From Dacryopinax spathularia (taxonomy: Eukaryota; Basidiomycota; Dacrymycetes; Dacrymycetales; Dacrymycetaceae): DNA of 64,000 nucleotides. The notes under the pieces were generated by a model, which saw nothing but the letters and a program-made list of their open reading frames with translations, ran no database searches and was not told the origin of the DNA. The translations under genes and the position numbers were made by a program. Position 1 is the first letter of the stretch, and each line of letters begins with the position of its first letter. Shown one piece after another: positions 1 to 10,204 of the stretch. The DNA is taken from positions 372,001 through 436,000 of the forward strand of contig JBBPFI010000003.1 of assembly GCA_037974965.1 (NCBI GenBank), written 5' to 3'.

Positions 1-1731
1 GCTCAGAGCCCACCGCCAGAAGAAGGAACACAGAACGAGCGACAAATGGAGCGCAGGGACGGCCCTTGCTTTTTGTCAGGTGGCGGGGGCTCAGCAGGAC
101 TGAAAAAAGGAGCGACAGGCGTCGGGGTTGGGTTTACAGGATCGGTAGAATTCCGCTTAAGCAGGTATAACGCGCGCAAGAGGCATCACCCTCCGAGTCT
201 TCTATACTTTCGTGGAGGCCGGACGTCGACCGAATGGTCATGTTGCCAGAGCCGAGCCGAGCCGATCAGCGTTCTTCTCCCTCAACCGCCATTCGACTTG
301 GATAAAGCCTTGAGCCCACCGCATTACAAGCCGAAGACTGCCTGCTATCCACACTTTCATCTCTCGCATGGAGGAGAAGAAGTCAGCGCACGAAATGGGA
401 TCCTGATTCTCTTCTTTCGGGCGCCGTACCGCTGCCAGTGCTGGTCAGGACTACTGTGAGGTCACATTCGGCATCATCGGTCAAACCTACAGTATCTTTA
501 GACTTTCACGCCCGGGTACCGGCACCGACAGCGGGGCCGACTCGGGCGCCGAGCGGTCAAATTCGGGAGAATGAGATTATTCCCTTCCTTCCCGCATCCC
601 AGCTGCCCACGGTCCAGTCCTTCGGCTGATCATCGGCAAACGGCCGAACCGCAGGTGCACGCCGCTGGGTAAGGCACTCGTGAGATTGGGATGCTTTGGA
701 GTACAGCAGTGGAAAGGGGGTTCTGCGTGCGGAAATGGCGTCCTATTGTCTTGCGTGCATGGAGCGTCCAAAGCCGTTCCCGGAGTCCGAGACAGGAGCA
801 CTGGTAGCGACCGGGTGAGGCCGGGAAACAAGAGCGGAGTAGAGCGCGTCTTATGCGAGCCCTGGAGGATCCTGCGTCGATGTAGCGCGTTCTTGTACAG
901 GGCCAGGGCTCTCAGAATCTGACGATCGTCCTCGTAAGGCAGCTCTGGTGGGCAAGCCGTTGTCCCATCATATATTTTGTCGTGTTCTTCGCTCAGAAGC
1001 TGCGTATCGTACACTTGAAACAGGTCCCTAATTTTGCCTCTGACTTACTCTGCTTGATACAACCGGAAGAAGCTATGCTTTGTGGCCGGTCGAGCTGTGG
1101 ATGTTTCCTGATTTTGCTGTCTTCAAGAGCTCCTGTATTACGCACGACAAGGTGAGGTGATTTCTCTAGAATGTGGTGGCTCGGGAGAGTCAATTAGGTT
1201 TGCTTTAACGCCGGCATCTTTCTGTACCTGAGAGTTACAGAAGCTGCAACGTCATGCCAGTAGAAGAAGATGAGAGCAAAGCAGGAAACCAGCAGAAGAT
1301 CCAGCGATATCCAATAATGAACAAACCGCTACTTGATATCGCCAGACGACTCCGAGCCCACATTTTCTCCCACCGTCAGGCACCCCGCATCTGAGAGAGG
1401 CACATGACCAATATCAGAAGAACAAAAGCCAGCAAGTCGAGCGCATATGGTCGTCATGTGCAACGTCCGCAACCGTGGTGGTGGTGGCCAGATTCTTGCG
1501 GCTCCTTACGTCCGCGCGGGAGCACTCGGCATCCGCTTAACTCCGATAGGCCCACCGTTCGCTTCGTGTCGTGTACCGTCCGTCGTTGCCCCGCTGCCGC
1601 TGCCCCGTTGGTCTCACTCACAATCGCCGCGTTCCCCGACAGCATACATTCACCTCCTCGCCGTCCTCAGCGACTATCGCGTCCTTTCCACAGAGGTATA
1701 CCCAACGAGTACGGAATAGCAAGCAAAAACG
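1..1731. other. No recognisable gene; promoter/5' UTR at right end
   Basis: I see no protein family and no convincing chain of exons in this stretch. Short open frames exist on both strands but are arginine/proline-rich, lack splice context and resemble random GC-rich frames. The last 300 bases or so (about 1404-1731) are pyrimidine-rich and precede the ATG of the next gene, so they are probably its promoter and 5' leader. A gene truncated by the left window edge cannot be excluded. Confidence 0.5.
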
Positions 1732-3144
1732 ATGGGATCTTTCCAGTCTTCGCTCGTCATCACCGCCGCGGTCGCAGTAGCCGGCGTAGGCCTAGTCTAC
1801 GTCCTCACCCGACCATCTACACGTCCTCCTCCTCCGCCAGCAGGAGGGCCTCCAGCGACGACATCCGGCAAGAAGAGCAAGAAGAAGAAAGGTGCTTCTT
1901 CCACCACCACCACCACCACCACTACGGCCGGCGTGCTGGGAGCGGGACAGAGTGCGAACGAGAAGGAGAAACGACTCCCCGGTGGATTGGCAGACGATAG
2001 CGAGGCTACCAGCACGACTGTGCCTGACGACCCTCCCCGAGCTGCGTCGCACGAGAACAAGAAGAAGAAGAAGAAGGGCAAGGGCGGGTCGACTGCTGCC
2101 TCTACCCCTGGTGGGGCGGGTGCTCTTGCCGGTGCTGGTGGGATGACCTCCGCTCCTCAGCCTGCTGGATCCAGTGCGGGTACGGACACAGCACTCCTGG
2201 ACGCCGACGGCCCCTGGACACGCGTAGAGACGCGCCGTCGCCCATCCCGGTCCGCTGTGTCCAACTCCGGTATGTCGAGCGCGAGCGGGGCGGACGGAGC
2301 TGGGCAAGGGCATGGTGCGCATGGGAAGGCAGGGTCGGGGAGTGTGGGAGATGTGACTACGAGCGTTACGGAGGAGGAGAGCGGGGCTGGCGAGCCGGGG
2401 GAGGAGAAGTCCCATGTTGGACAGGGGGAGATGAGGAGTACGGTGGAGCGTATGCTGACCAGGCCGCGGAAGACCGCTGTGGATGAGTGCGTACTACTAT
2501 CCCCCTCTTCTCTCTCTCATTATCATTATCTTGATGTGCTGCGTACTGACCCGTCCCGCCCGTGCGCGTAGTATGCTCGAAACCCCCGCCCAGCCCATCC
2601 CGCGCGTCATACGCGTCAAGCCCACCTCCGCCGACCGCCCAGCAGCCGGGTTCTCATGGGGAGACTACGAGGACGTGGAGGACGGAGCTGCCGGCGGTGC
2701 AGGCGCAGACGAGGCGGACGACGAGGGCGAGTGGGGGATCGTTAAGAGTCGGAATCGGCGAGCGAGTGCGTCTTCCTGATCCTCTACCTATCCCCGCATC
2801 CTATGCCTAGCGAGAATATTGCTCATATTGTATTTTGTTGTACAGCCTCACAGAGCACCTTCGCGAGCGGCTCCTCCTCCGGCCCCACAGCCAGACCCTC
2901 CAAAGCCCCCGAATCACTCACCAAAAAGCAACGACAAAACGCGCGGAAACGCGAGTCCGAAAAAGCGCTCAAAAGCGAGCAAGAAGCCGAACGGCTCGCC
3001 CAGCTCGCGAAGCACAAGCGCGAGCTGGAGAATGAGCGGATTCGCGAGCAGGCGCGTGGCCGGGCGGGCGGGGGTGGGGTGGGGAGGTTGAGTGGGGGGA
3101 TGAGGGCGAGTGTGAATGATAAGGGGGCGTTGGTGTGGGAATAA
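1732..3144 (+). CDS. Membrane-anchored hypothetical protein, basic coiled C-terminus
   Basis: Three exons fit: 1732-2486, 2572-2765 and 2846-3144 (introns of 85 and 81 bp with GTGCGT donors), giving 415 residues. Residues about 8-27 form one hydrophobic segment after a short MGSFQSS leader, followed by a Pro-rich and Lys-rich linker, so an N-terminal signal anchor with a cytosolic body is likely. The middle is low complexity. A short ordered patch around IPRVIRVKP and GFSWGDYEDVED precedes a charged C-terminal helix (LTKKQRQNARKRESEKA, then many K/E/R). Similar fungal proteins with a terminal KKQRQN helix are annotated only as hypothetical. Function is unknown. The ATG follows a pyrimidine-rich leader and the phases of all three exons agree, so the model is fairly good. 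Confidence 0.7.
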
Positions 3145-3364
3145 CAAGGGCGGTGCAGGGTGGTTTACGTATTTGGACTTTCAAGCTTGGGGCTGCTGCT
3201 GGTTTAGCTGGGGCCTTAATTTCATAGCTGTCGCAAGGGGCGCAAAGGGGGACGTCACATTCGTCTACCAAACCAGAACCAGGGAAACGCCTGAGAAGTA
3301 CATACATCTGACGAGACCTACCACAGCCCTCAACATCTCAACCACCTCAACCACCTCAACCACC

Positions 3365-5039
3365 TCAACTCCGATAATCCCCATTAATAGTCACATAATC
3401 CTACCCCGCATCAGCCCCCATCCCCACCATGTCGTCAAAAAGAGACACTCACATGACTCAAATCACACGTATAATACCTCGCCCCCTCCCCCCCATTGCC
3501 TCCCTCGCCCTCGCCCTCTCCCATACCCAAATCGATCCGAATCTCCAGATCCTCCATCCTCAGTATCTCCTTCGCTCGCACTTCGTCCACTTTTTCAGGC
3601 TCGCCGTTCACGAGCAGCTTTAGTTCTGGGGAGGAGTCGGAGGGTATGAATGATACGCTGACTTTTGTTGGGTCTGGGGGGTTGTGCAGGGGGACGGAGC
3701 CGACGGCGGCTAGGATGCGGCCCCAGCTGGACGTAACTGCTGTCAGAAACTGTATTCCTTCCGCACGATAGGAGCGAAGAGGGAGGGGAGAGGAGGGGAG
3801 AGGGACTCACTTGGCGTCCTCGCCATAAAGCGCCGTCTTAACCAACGCCGACGTCGCCACTCGCCTCGCAACAGCCCTCGCATCCTCAAACCCCCCCGCG
3901 CCCACAACGCTAACAACAACAAACTTGGTCGCCCCCTCCCCGTCCCTCACCACGAGCTTAGCCAGCTCAGTCGCAAAGCTCGTCAGCTCGTCCCTGAACT
4001 GCTCGTATAACTCTGGGTCGCCCGACTCGGTAAGCTCGTGCGACATCCCGCTGGCGCCGTTGGCGAGGGCGATTATGCTGTCGTTCGTGCTCATGTCGCC
4101 GTCCACGGTGATGCTGTTGAAGCTCCTCTCTACTGCGTATGTCAGAGCGGACTGCAGAGCGGGAGGAGAGATCGCCGCGTCGGTTGCTATAAGTCCCAGG
4201 AGCGTAGCGTGTGGCGGAGAGGCGGAAGGAGGGCCCATATCAGGATGAATCATCCCAGCCCCCTTATCAACCCCCGCCATCCTGACTTTCTTCCCTCCCA
4301 AGCTGAACGTCCGCGTGCGGAGCTTGTAGAACGTGTCTGTTGTCATGAACGCCCGGGCGGCGCCTTCCCAGGAAGAGAAGGACGAGCCGAGGTTGGCATG
4401 GGCGAGGGCGATGCCGTTCAGGACGTTGGTGATGGGGAGGGGTTGGCCGATGACGCCTGTGGAGAGGACGAGCGTTTTGGCGGGTGCGGCGGCGCCGGCG
4501 ACGGAGGAGGGGAGGGAGGTTGCGGGCGTGTCTGCTGAGCTTGTGCCGCCCGTACGGGCTTCTCGGAGTGCGTCGACAGTCTTGGCCATATCCCTCGCGT
4601 CTTCTAACCCCTGTTTGCCCGTAACGGCATTCGCGCACCCGCTATTAACGACCACCGCAGCAGCCCTGCCCCCGCTCTTGAGCAGAACCTCAGAACTAAC
4701 AAGCACAGGAGCAGCCTTGAACACGTTCCGTGTAAAACAAGCCGCCGAGCTCGTCCGCTCTTCGGTGCTGACGATGAGCCCGAGGTCGTTTGCGCCCGGG
4801 CGGGACTTCTTGATACCGCAATGGACGCCAGAGGCGAGGAAGCCGCGCGGGAAGGAGGAGTCGGGGATTTCGTATGCTAGGTGGGACTTGGATGGCGGCG
4901 GGCGGCGGGAAGTTGAGGGGCCGCTTGGGGTGTCGGTGCTTGAGGAGGTGGCCATGGTGCGGAGGAGGGTGGATCGGGTGAGGGAGGGGGATGCACGGAG
5001 GGCTGTGAGCTGCGGGAGAGCAGCGAGTGGGCGGGCCAT
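3365..5039 (-). CDS. ARG7: Arginine biosynthesis bifunctional ArgJ (ornithine acetyltransferase)
   Basis: Glutamate N-acetyltransferase/ornithine acetyltransferase, which recycles the acetyl group between N-acetylornithine and glutamate in the mitochondrial arginine pathway. Exons on the minus strand: 5039-3811, 3726-3453 and 3400-3365, giving 512 residues. The introns (84 and 52 bp) keep phase and the last exon ends [11 protein letters not shown], the family C-terminus. Visible signatures are [35 protein letters not shown] and [14 protein letters not shown]. The precursor is normally self-cleaved before a Thr in an AT(M/L)L motif. Here ATLLG is present but separated from [10 protein letters not shown] by an insert of about nine residues (GPPSASPPH), which is unusual. 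The N-terminus is rich in Arg/Ser/Thr and poor in acids, as expected for a mitochondrial presequence. The gene points away from PAF1, and the CACTA element now separates the two. Confidence 0.93.
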
Positions 5040-5588
5040 CGTCGCCGGTATGCAGCAGATAGCTGTTGACAGTTACTGCTATAAGTAACTGGTAGGGAAG
5101 GCAGGAGGTGCTGAGAGACCTCTGGGTAAGAGGTTCGCTGTCCTCTGCTTGCTCGATGTGCGCGAGTCACGGGCGGCGTATACACTTCCGGCAGTCCGGC
5201 TCGGCATCTAAACCCACAGAACGTAATTGGCCACTTTCCAGTTATCTGTCCAAAGAATGATCTCCATCGTTAATTACCAACGGGCAACCAGGCTATTATA
5301 GCAGCGAGTACGATACGGTGAAATAACCAATAGAACGCTTTTAGTTATACATATGTATTTTCGAAGTACGTGAGATGTAGGGACGACAAAAAAGGAATCC
5401 CCCCAAGCCCCTCCAAAAAAAAGAGAGCAAGACGGACTGTCTACCCATCCCATCATTCTCCCACCTCTCCGTTCCCACTCCCCCCAACAATCAACATCAA
5501 GATGATCAAAAGGGGGAGAAGGGCAATCCCGAGCGGACTGCACAGGCGGTAAGGAGAGAACTTGGAGACGGGCGACGGAGAGGGTATT
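5040..5588. promoter_or_regulatory. ARG7 upstream region, left half of an interrupted promoter
   Basis: There is no gene here. These 549 bp lie between the ARG7 start codon and the left end of the CACTA element. With the 160 bp left on the other side (15977-16136) they formed the original divergent ARG7/PAF1 spacer of about 0.7 kb. I could not identify a specific binding site. Confidence 0.55.
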
Positions 5589-5604
5589 CACCGCGTTCAG
5601 GGTC
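5589..5604 (+). repeat. Left terminal inverted repeat of the CACTA element
   Basis: Sixteen bases starting CACCGCG pair with 15958-15973 (one mismatch, position 10). The preceding ATT (5586-5588) is the target-site duplication. Confidence 0.85.
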
Positions 5605-5878
5605 CCCCTTTCCAGGACCCCGGGAAGGGGGGTGAAGATCACCTGACCAATATCATTAAAGGTGATCTTTAACAATGCCCGAAAGGGCACTTTTGGACAG
5701 ACTGTCCTGGCCCTTCTTGGGGCCAGGAAAGATTATCTTTCCTCCTCTTCAAGTAGATAGTAATGAAATATATTTTGTCCTACTTGGCCAGGGGCCTACA
5801 GGCTACCTATGACGCGCGCCAGGCGAGGGGATCGCCGATCCTCATTCCCAACACCGGAATGAGACGACCTTGTCGTCT
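5601..5878. repeat. Left subterminal array of perfect hairpins
   Basis: At least six short palindromes of unrelated sequence follow the left terminus: 5601-5619 (GGTCC/GGACC), 5635-5669 (AAGATCACCT/AGGTGATCTT), 5676-5689 (TGCCC gaaa GGGCA), 5706-5727 (CCTGGCCC/GGGCCAGG), 5726-5742 (GGAAAGAT t ATCTTTCC), 5841-5863 (CTCATTCC/GGAATGAG) and 5862-5878 (AGACGAC/GTCGTCT). CACTA elements normally carry subterminal motifs that bind their transposase. Here hairpins take that place. Confidence 0.75.
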
Positions 5879-5929
5879 TCCCTGGCATTTCGAAGACCTA
5901 TCTCCCCCACCTTTCAGCGCATACATAAA

Positions 5930-6147
5930 GCGCCTTTCCCTCCTTCTCCCTCTCCTTCTTTCCTTCCTTCTCTCTCTTTCTCGTCTCCCGTCTCTCCCTT
6001 CTCTTCCTTCTCTTCCCTCTCTTCCTTCTCTCCCTGCTCTCCGTTATCTTCTTCCTTTTCTTTCCCCTTCTCTCCCTTCTCTTTCCCCTTCTCTTTCCCC
6101 TTTTCGTTCCCCTTCTCGTTCCCTTCTCTCCCTTGTCCTTCTCGACT
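5930..6147 (+). promoter_or_regulatory. 220-bp pyrimidine tract before the first transposon gene
   Basis: The coding strand is almost pure C/T, built from loose CCTTCTCTC-like repeats, and ends just before the ATG at 6148. Pyrimidine-rich leaders are common near fungal transcription starts, so this is probably the core promoter/5' leader of the companion gene. The frames running through it are low complexity and not real proteins. Confidence 0.5.
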
Positions 6148-7855
6148 ATGTACGACTCCGAGTCCGATTTGCCGCGTGCCCGGTATGTGCGTGGGCGTCC
6201 GCATACGCCTTCAACATCCCAGAGCGAGATCGAGTCGTGGCTTTCCGGCCTGAGCCCTGAGCAGCGCTCGCAGGTCTTCTCCCAGATGCAGCAGATGGTC
6301 GGGGGTGCTGCTGCTGGAAATGAAGGGTGAGTGGACATTCCGACGCCCAGCACAACTACATCACTCACTTCATCTTAGCAGGGCCAATGTGACCCCCAAC
6401 TCCTCCGCATCTTCTCTGGGTTCGTATATGCGCACCCCACCAACCCCTGCCCAACCGCCGAGGGGCGAACCCGAAGCTGAAGAGGTTGACGAGTCGGATA
6501 CGGAGGCGTTGTCCCTGGAGGAGCGAGTGCGTCGTCTGGAAAGGGCGCGGAGCAAGAGGATGAAGCGGCCGAGGAGGATGGCGAGCTCTGATGACATCCG
6601 CCCTGCTCCGAAAGTCCCTCGTGGATCAGTCGCTCAGGTGAAGAAGGCGGATCTCAGCTTCGCGGAGTCGAGGGTGCGCAACTATCTGATGGTGGGTATT
6701 CAGTTTGCTATGCGCTGCGAGATGGCGTACTCACATTGCTTCAGACCGAGGTGCGGGAGGCCATGTACCGCCTCATAGGTTACAGGACCGAGCGCGACAA
6801 GCCGCCCCGCGAGTATATGCCCGATGTGAGCCTGCCCCTCTTGGGTGAGCCCACCCAGTTCCTCGTGCCCAACTTCGACGGCAAGATCGACCACCCCACC
6901 AACGAGCAGATCCGGAGAAGGGCGGCGAGAGAGGTTCTGGATGTGGAGCTGGTGAGTAACTGGTCTGTACCGACACCCAGCACAACTACATCACCTGTTG
7001 TAGGAACAGGACACTGTCGCTAGGGAGTTCCGTGGGCGTTGGCTGGTCGAGGCGGAGCTGTGCGAACTGGCTCGAGTATCCTGGGACAACATGAAGGAGC
7101 TGTATAAGAAGGGGAAGAAGGCGAGGTTGGATGGGGGCGCGTCAAACGCCGAAGAAGCTGTGGCGTCTCGGCGCCGGGAGCGTAGAACATATGTGAGTGC
7201 TCTAGTCTGAAGAAGGACAAGGAGACTCACCTTGTCCTCAGCGCGCTCAGCGTATGCGAGCAGCTTTGCGTGCCTTCTGTGATAACCACGGCACCCTCGA
7301 GCACGACACTCTGAAGCACATCCTCGTCAATGAGGAATGGATGGGCGAGGAGTGTTCATGCGACGAGGACGGCACGGTGAATGCTAGTTGGCGTCTGAAG
7401 ATGTACGAATCGGGCAAGATCTCTGAGGAAGATTACGAAGATCCCAACTTGCGGATCTTCGAAGAAAAGCGGCCCAAATGGATGCATAAGAATGTGAGTA
7501 GTTGTGCTGGACGTGGGGTAATTGCTCACCGGCCATTAACCAGTTCTGGAACTGGACGAAGAAGCTCTTGGCGGACGCAGAGAAGAAGACTGCGCCCACA
7601 CTGCGCGGTCAGGCCAACCGCGGTAATGCAAGGGTGAAGCGTGTGGATTTGGGGCGAACGATGTTGCTGGTACCTCATGTGCCGCCCTGGGGATTCATGT
7701 TCGACCCAAAGTGGAAGGAAGAGGAGCTGCCTCGATATCGCGACTGGCAGCACCGTCCTGAGTACCCCGACCGGGTATCGGTGCACATCTGGCAGTTGCT
7801 CGTGAAGGACAAGCCCAGCACTAGCACTACACGCCCCAGGCCTCGTCGCCTGTGA
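6148..7855 (+). CDS. CACTA companion protein of unknown function (482 aa)
   Basis: Six exons fit in phase: 6148-6326, 6382-6691, 6745-6951, 7004-7192, 7242-7493 and 7544-7855, with introns of 55, 53, 52, 49 and 50 bp. The N-terminal third is acidic and low complexity (SLEERVRRLERARSKRMKR), followed by a folded-looking region with TEVREAMYRLIGYRTERD, FDGKIDHPTNEQIRRRAA and WNWTKKLLADAEKK. I do not recognise a Pfam-type domain. Its place beside, and convergent with, the transposase suggests a transposition accessory. Introns 1 and 3 carry a sense copy of the element's repeat arm, and intron 5 begins inside an antisense copy. The stop lies in another copy (7852-7874), and a plausible 50-bp intron follows near 7898-7947, so the true C-terminus may be longer and spliced. 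Confidence 0.72.
6342..6364 (+). repeat. Repeat arm, sense, in companion-gene intron 1
   Basis: GACGC followed by CCAGCACAACTACATCAC, 17 bases before the acceptor of the intron 6327-6381. Confidence 0.85.
6972..6994 (+). repeat. Repeat arm, sense, in companion-gene intron 3
   Basis: GACAC followed by CCAGCACAACTACATCAC, inside the 52-bp intron 6952-7003 and close to its acceptor. Confidence 0.85.
7494..7516 (-). repeat. Repeat arm, antisense, forming a 5' splice site
   Basis: The plus strand reads GTGAGTAGTTGTGCTGGACG. This is the antisense arm (GTGATGTAGTTGTG...) with the bases after GTGA altered, and its first six bases are the donor GTGAGT of intron 7494-7543. Confidence 0.75.
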
Positions 7856-7874
7856 TGTAGTTGTGCTGGGCGTC
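7852..7874 (-). repeat. Repeat arm at the companion-gene stop codon
   Basis: Full antisense arm. A degenerate partner (CCCAGCACTAGCACTACACG, from 7814) lies just upstream, making an imperfect hairpin across the 3' end of the reading frame. The TGA stop at 7853-7855 is within the arm. Confidence 0.75.
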
Positions 7875-8609
7875 ATCTAGAACCTGAAAGAGAAGCAAAG
7901 TGAGTGCTGAGTGTTGTGCATGGGCGATGGGACTGACCTCTAAGCAGTAAACCATATGGCATTATGGATTGGTATCTGCGAACAATGCGTCATTAGAAAA
8001 TCAGCAAAAAAATTGGAAAAAGAAAGAAAAGAAGTGCCAAAAAAACTTACGTAGGCTGCCTTTACAAAGATCGACCGTTCTGTAGTACAGATTAGTATAG
8101 CGGTAATGCAATCGTGTTTGGGAACAGTACTTACCTTGCTCATGCCGGTTGTTACCCAGATCTTGCGCCCCTCCAGCTCGATCGTACAGCGTGCAGCAGG
8201 CCCGCATATATCTTGGGCGGGGATTAGCTCGTCGGGGCCAAAATCCACGTCGGGGTCGAGGTATTGATCGTGGCGCCAGAAGTCGACTTCTAGCTCGGGG
8301 AAGGACCGATAGAGTTTGGCGTTCGGGGGGGTGTCCTGGAGGGGAACGAGCCAAGCAATGAGGGCGAAAGTGCGGGGCCCAACTGGTTGGATGCCGGGCT
8401 GGTTGTGCTGAAGAATGCCTCGCAGCTCCCCTACCCACTGCGTTCCGGGCTGGAACTGATAGAGCACCAGAGAATCCGATTTGTTGTTGCGATGTGCTGG
8501 AGAGCAGATAAAGCGTTTGCCGTCGAGCGAGAGCTTGGTGAAGGAGGTCGCACGCGTATTGAGGAAGGTGCTCGTTCAGGGCGCAGTGGAGTCAGTGGGG
8601 CGACGAAGG

Positions 8610-8631
8610 GTGATGTAGTTGTGCTGGCGTT
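8610..8631 (-). repeat. Repeat arm, sense, in transposase intron
   Basis: The minus strand reads CGCCAGCACAACTACATCAC directly after the donor of the intron 8571-8636. Confidence 0.8.
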
Positions 8632-8865
8632 GGTACCAGCTAAGAAAGTGGTCTTGCATCTGGTGGTTCAGATGCAGGAGGCTCCGGTGACCGGCAGGCA
8701 GAGCACGCTGGACGCCGGTCTCCTGCTCGGCATGATCGCGCGTCTCAGCTGCGAGGGAGGCTAGAGTCCCCGTTCGAGCGACGTCTCGACCTCGATTCTG
8801 TAGTTCCTTGCCAAGAAGAGATGCGAGGAGGTCTTCGTGTTGATGAGCGAGGATCATGCTCTGCC

Positions 8866-8884
8866 ATGTAGTTAGTTGGACGTC
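8866..8884 (-). repeat. Degenerate repeat arm in transposase intron
   Basis: The minus strand reads GACGTCCAACTAACTACAT in intron 8861-8909. It contains a perfect CTAAC branch-point sequence 10-15 bases from the acceptor and may show what the arm originally was. Confidence 0.65.
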
Positions 8885-9180
8885 GGATTGCGGAGACGAT
8901 TGGGCGCACCATCCTGGCTAACCCCATTTCTCTTTTGAACTCCCTCGCAAATGTCACCTCTAGCACGCCTCCCTTGTGACCGTTGGTTTCAAAACCCTTG
9001 AGCACCTTGTTCAGGCGTTCGAATAGGAAAGTCCAGAAGCCATGGACGGGTCCATATCGTCGGATCTGGTTGCCCATGTGCGTGACCCAGTGGAATGAGG
9101 GGGTGACGTTCGCGTGGCCGTAAATCTGCGAGCCATGTCAGCGGGGATGGATGATAGGTGGGCGGGAGAGTGATGGAGAG

Positions 9181-9236
9181 CGCCCAGCAGCAACTACATC
9201 ACCCTTGCCAGATGTGATGTAGTTGTGCTGGGCGTC
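9181..9236. repeat. Full two-arm hairpin in transposase intron
   Basis: Left arm 9181-9202 and right arm 9214-9236 face each other across an 11-base loop. The host intron (9126-9244) is 119 bp, about twice the usual 50 bp, as if the hairpin had been added to an existing intron. Confidence 0.85.
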
Positions 9237-10158
9237 GGGCTCACCTGGACGAATTCCTTGAAGAACTCGTTGTAGAGGTCGGACGCTCGAGCGAGTTCTT
9301 CCTCTTTGATCTCCCGCCTAGTCCATATCTTGAGGGCGGTTGCCAATTTGAGGTAGTTGCTCGCTGCCTTCAGGTAGACACGGTCTGACGCTCGTTCGAG
9401 GACAGGGGGGATCTGGGATGAGGTTAGCAGGGAAGGGGGAGGATGAGGTACGGGGCGCACCGCGGCTGGACCATAGAGCAGAGCCAACGCTCGCCATTCG
9501 TCAGACGTCAGGCTGCCTCCTGCGGGAACACCAACTTGCGAAGGCAGCCTGGCGTACCAAGATGGCATCTTGAACTGCACGGATGCGATTAGCAAGGACG
9601 GGCAGGCGAGGGTAGCTGGGCGCACCGTGCGTAGAACCGAGTGTATCTCACTCAACTCCCTCTTTCTACCTGCCTCTGTATCATCTCGTAGTACCTTCTT
9701 CCCTTCCTTGCCGCCCAACACCCATACGTGATACCATAGAGTCTTCGTGATGCCTGCGACCAGGTTAGAAGGGGTAAGCACGGCCGATACGAACTCACCT
9801 TGGAGGAACGCGTGCATCGGATCAATGACGCCTTGCACGACCAGATCGAAATACGGCAGTCGACAGAATTCGGACCAACGGGCCCCATACCTGGCTAAGT
9901 ACTTGGCCAGCTGTTGCTTGCTTGCCCCACTGCGATGGAGCTCAAACATCCGAGCTGCTCGACGCTTGTGCAGATCTCCTTGTCGCAAGGGGATCTCGTC
10001 CGTGTCCCAACCCTTCTCCAGCATGTCGTCCCGTGAGATGGCACACTGAGTGCAGGGCCACCGATTGTGTCGATGGTCGGTGAAGCCGAGCATCTTGCAC
10101 AGGGCTGGGTGATCGCACACCACAGCCAACAGGGCTGCACGGATTCGACGCCCTATAG

Positions 10159-10204
10159 ACATCACACCTGCATTAGCTGGTGTGATGTAGTTGTGCTGGA
10201 CGAC
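10159..10204. repeat. Repeat arm hairpin in transposase intron
   Basis: The full arm (10182-10204, sense to the minus gene) pairs with ACATCACACC at 10159-10168. The inner stem is CACACC/GGTGTG. The left half spills over the acceptor into the exon of the 47-bp intron 10168-10214. Confidence 0.8.

Noticed and set aside
46-1193. Several open frames of 60-145 codons on both strands at the left edge
   Set aside because: Low complexity, no splice partners, no family resemblance; frames this size are expected by chance in GC-rich DNA.
5763-6260. Long Ser/Leu/Pro and Lys/Glu-Arg repeats encoded at the left end of the CACTA element
   Set aside because: These are readings of the C/T-rich tract in different frames, not proteins.
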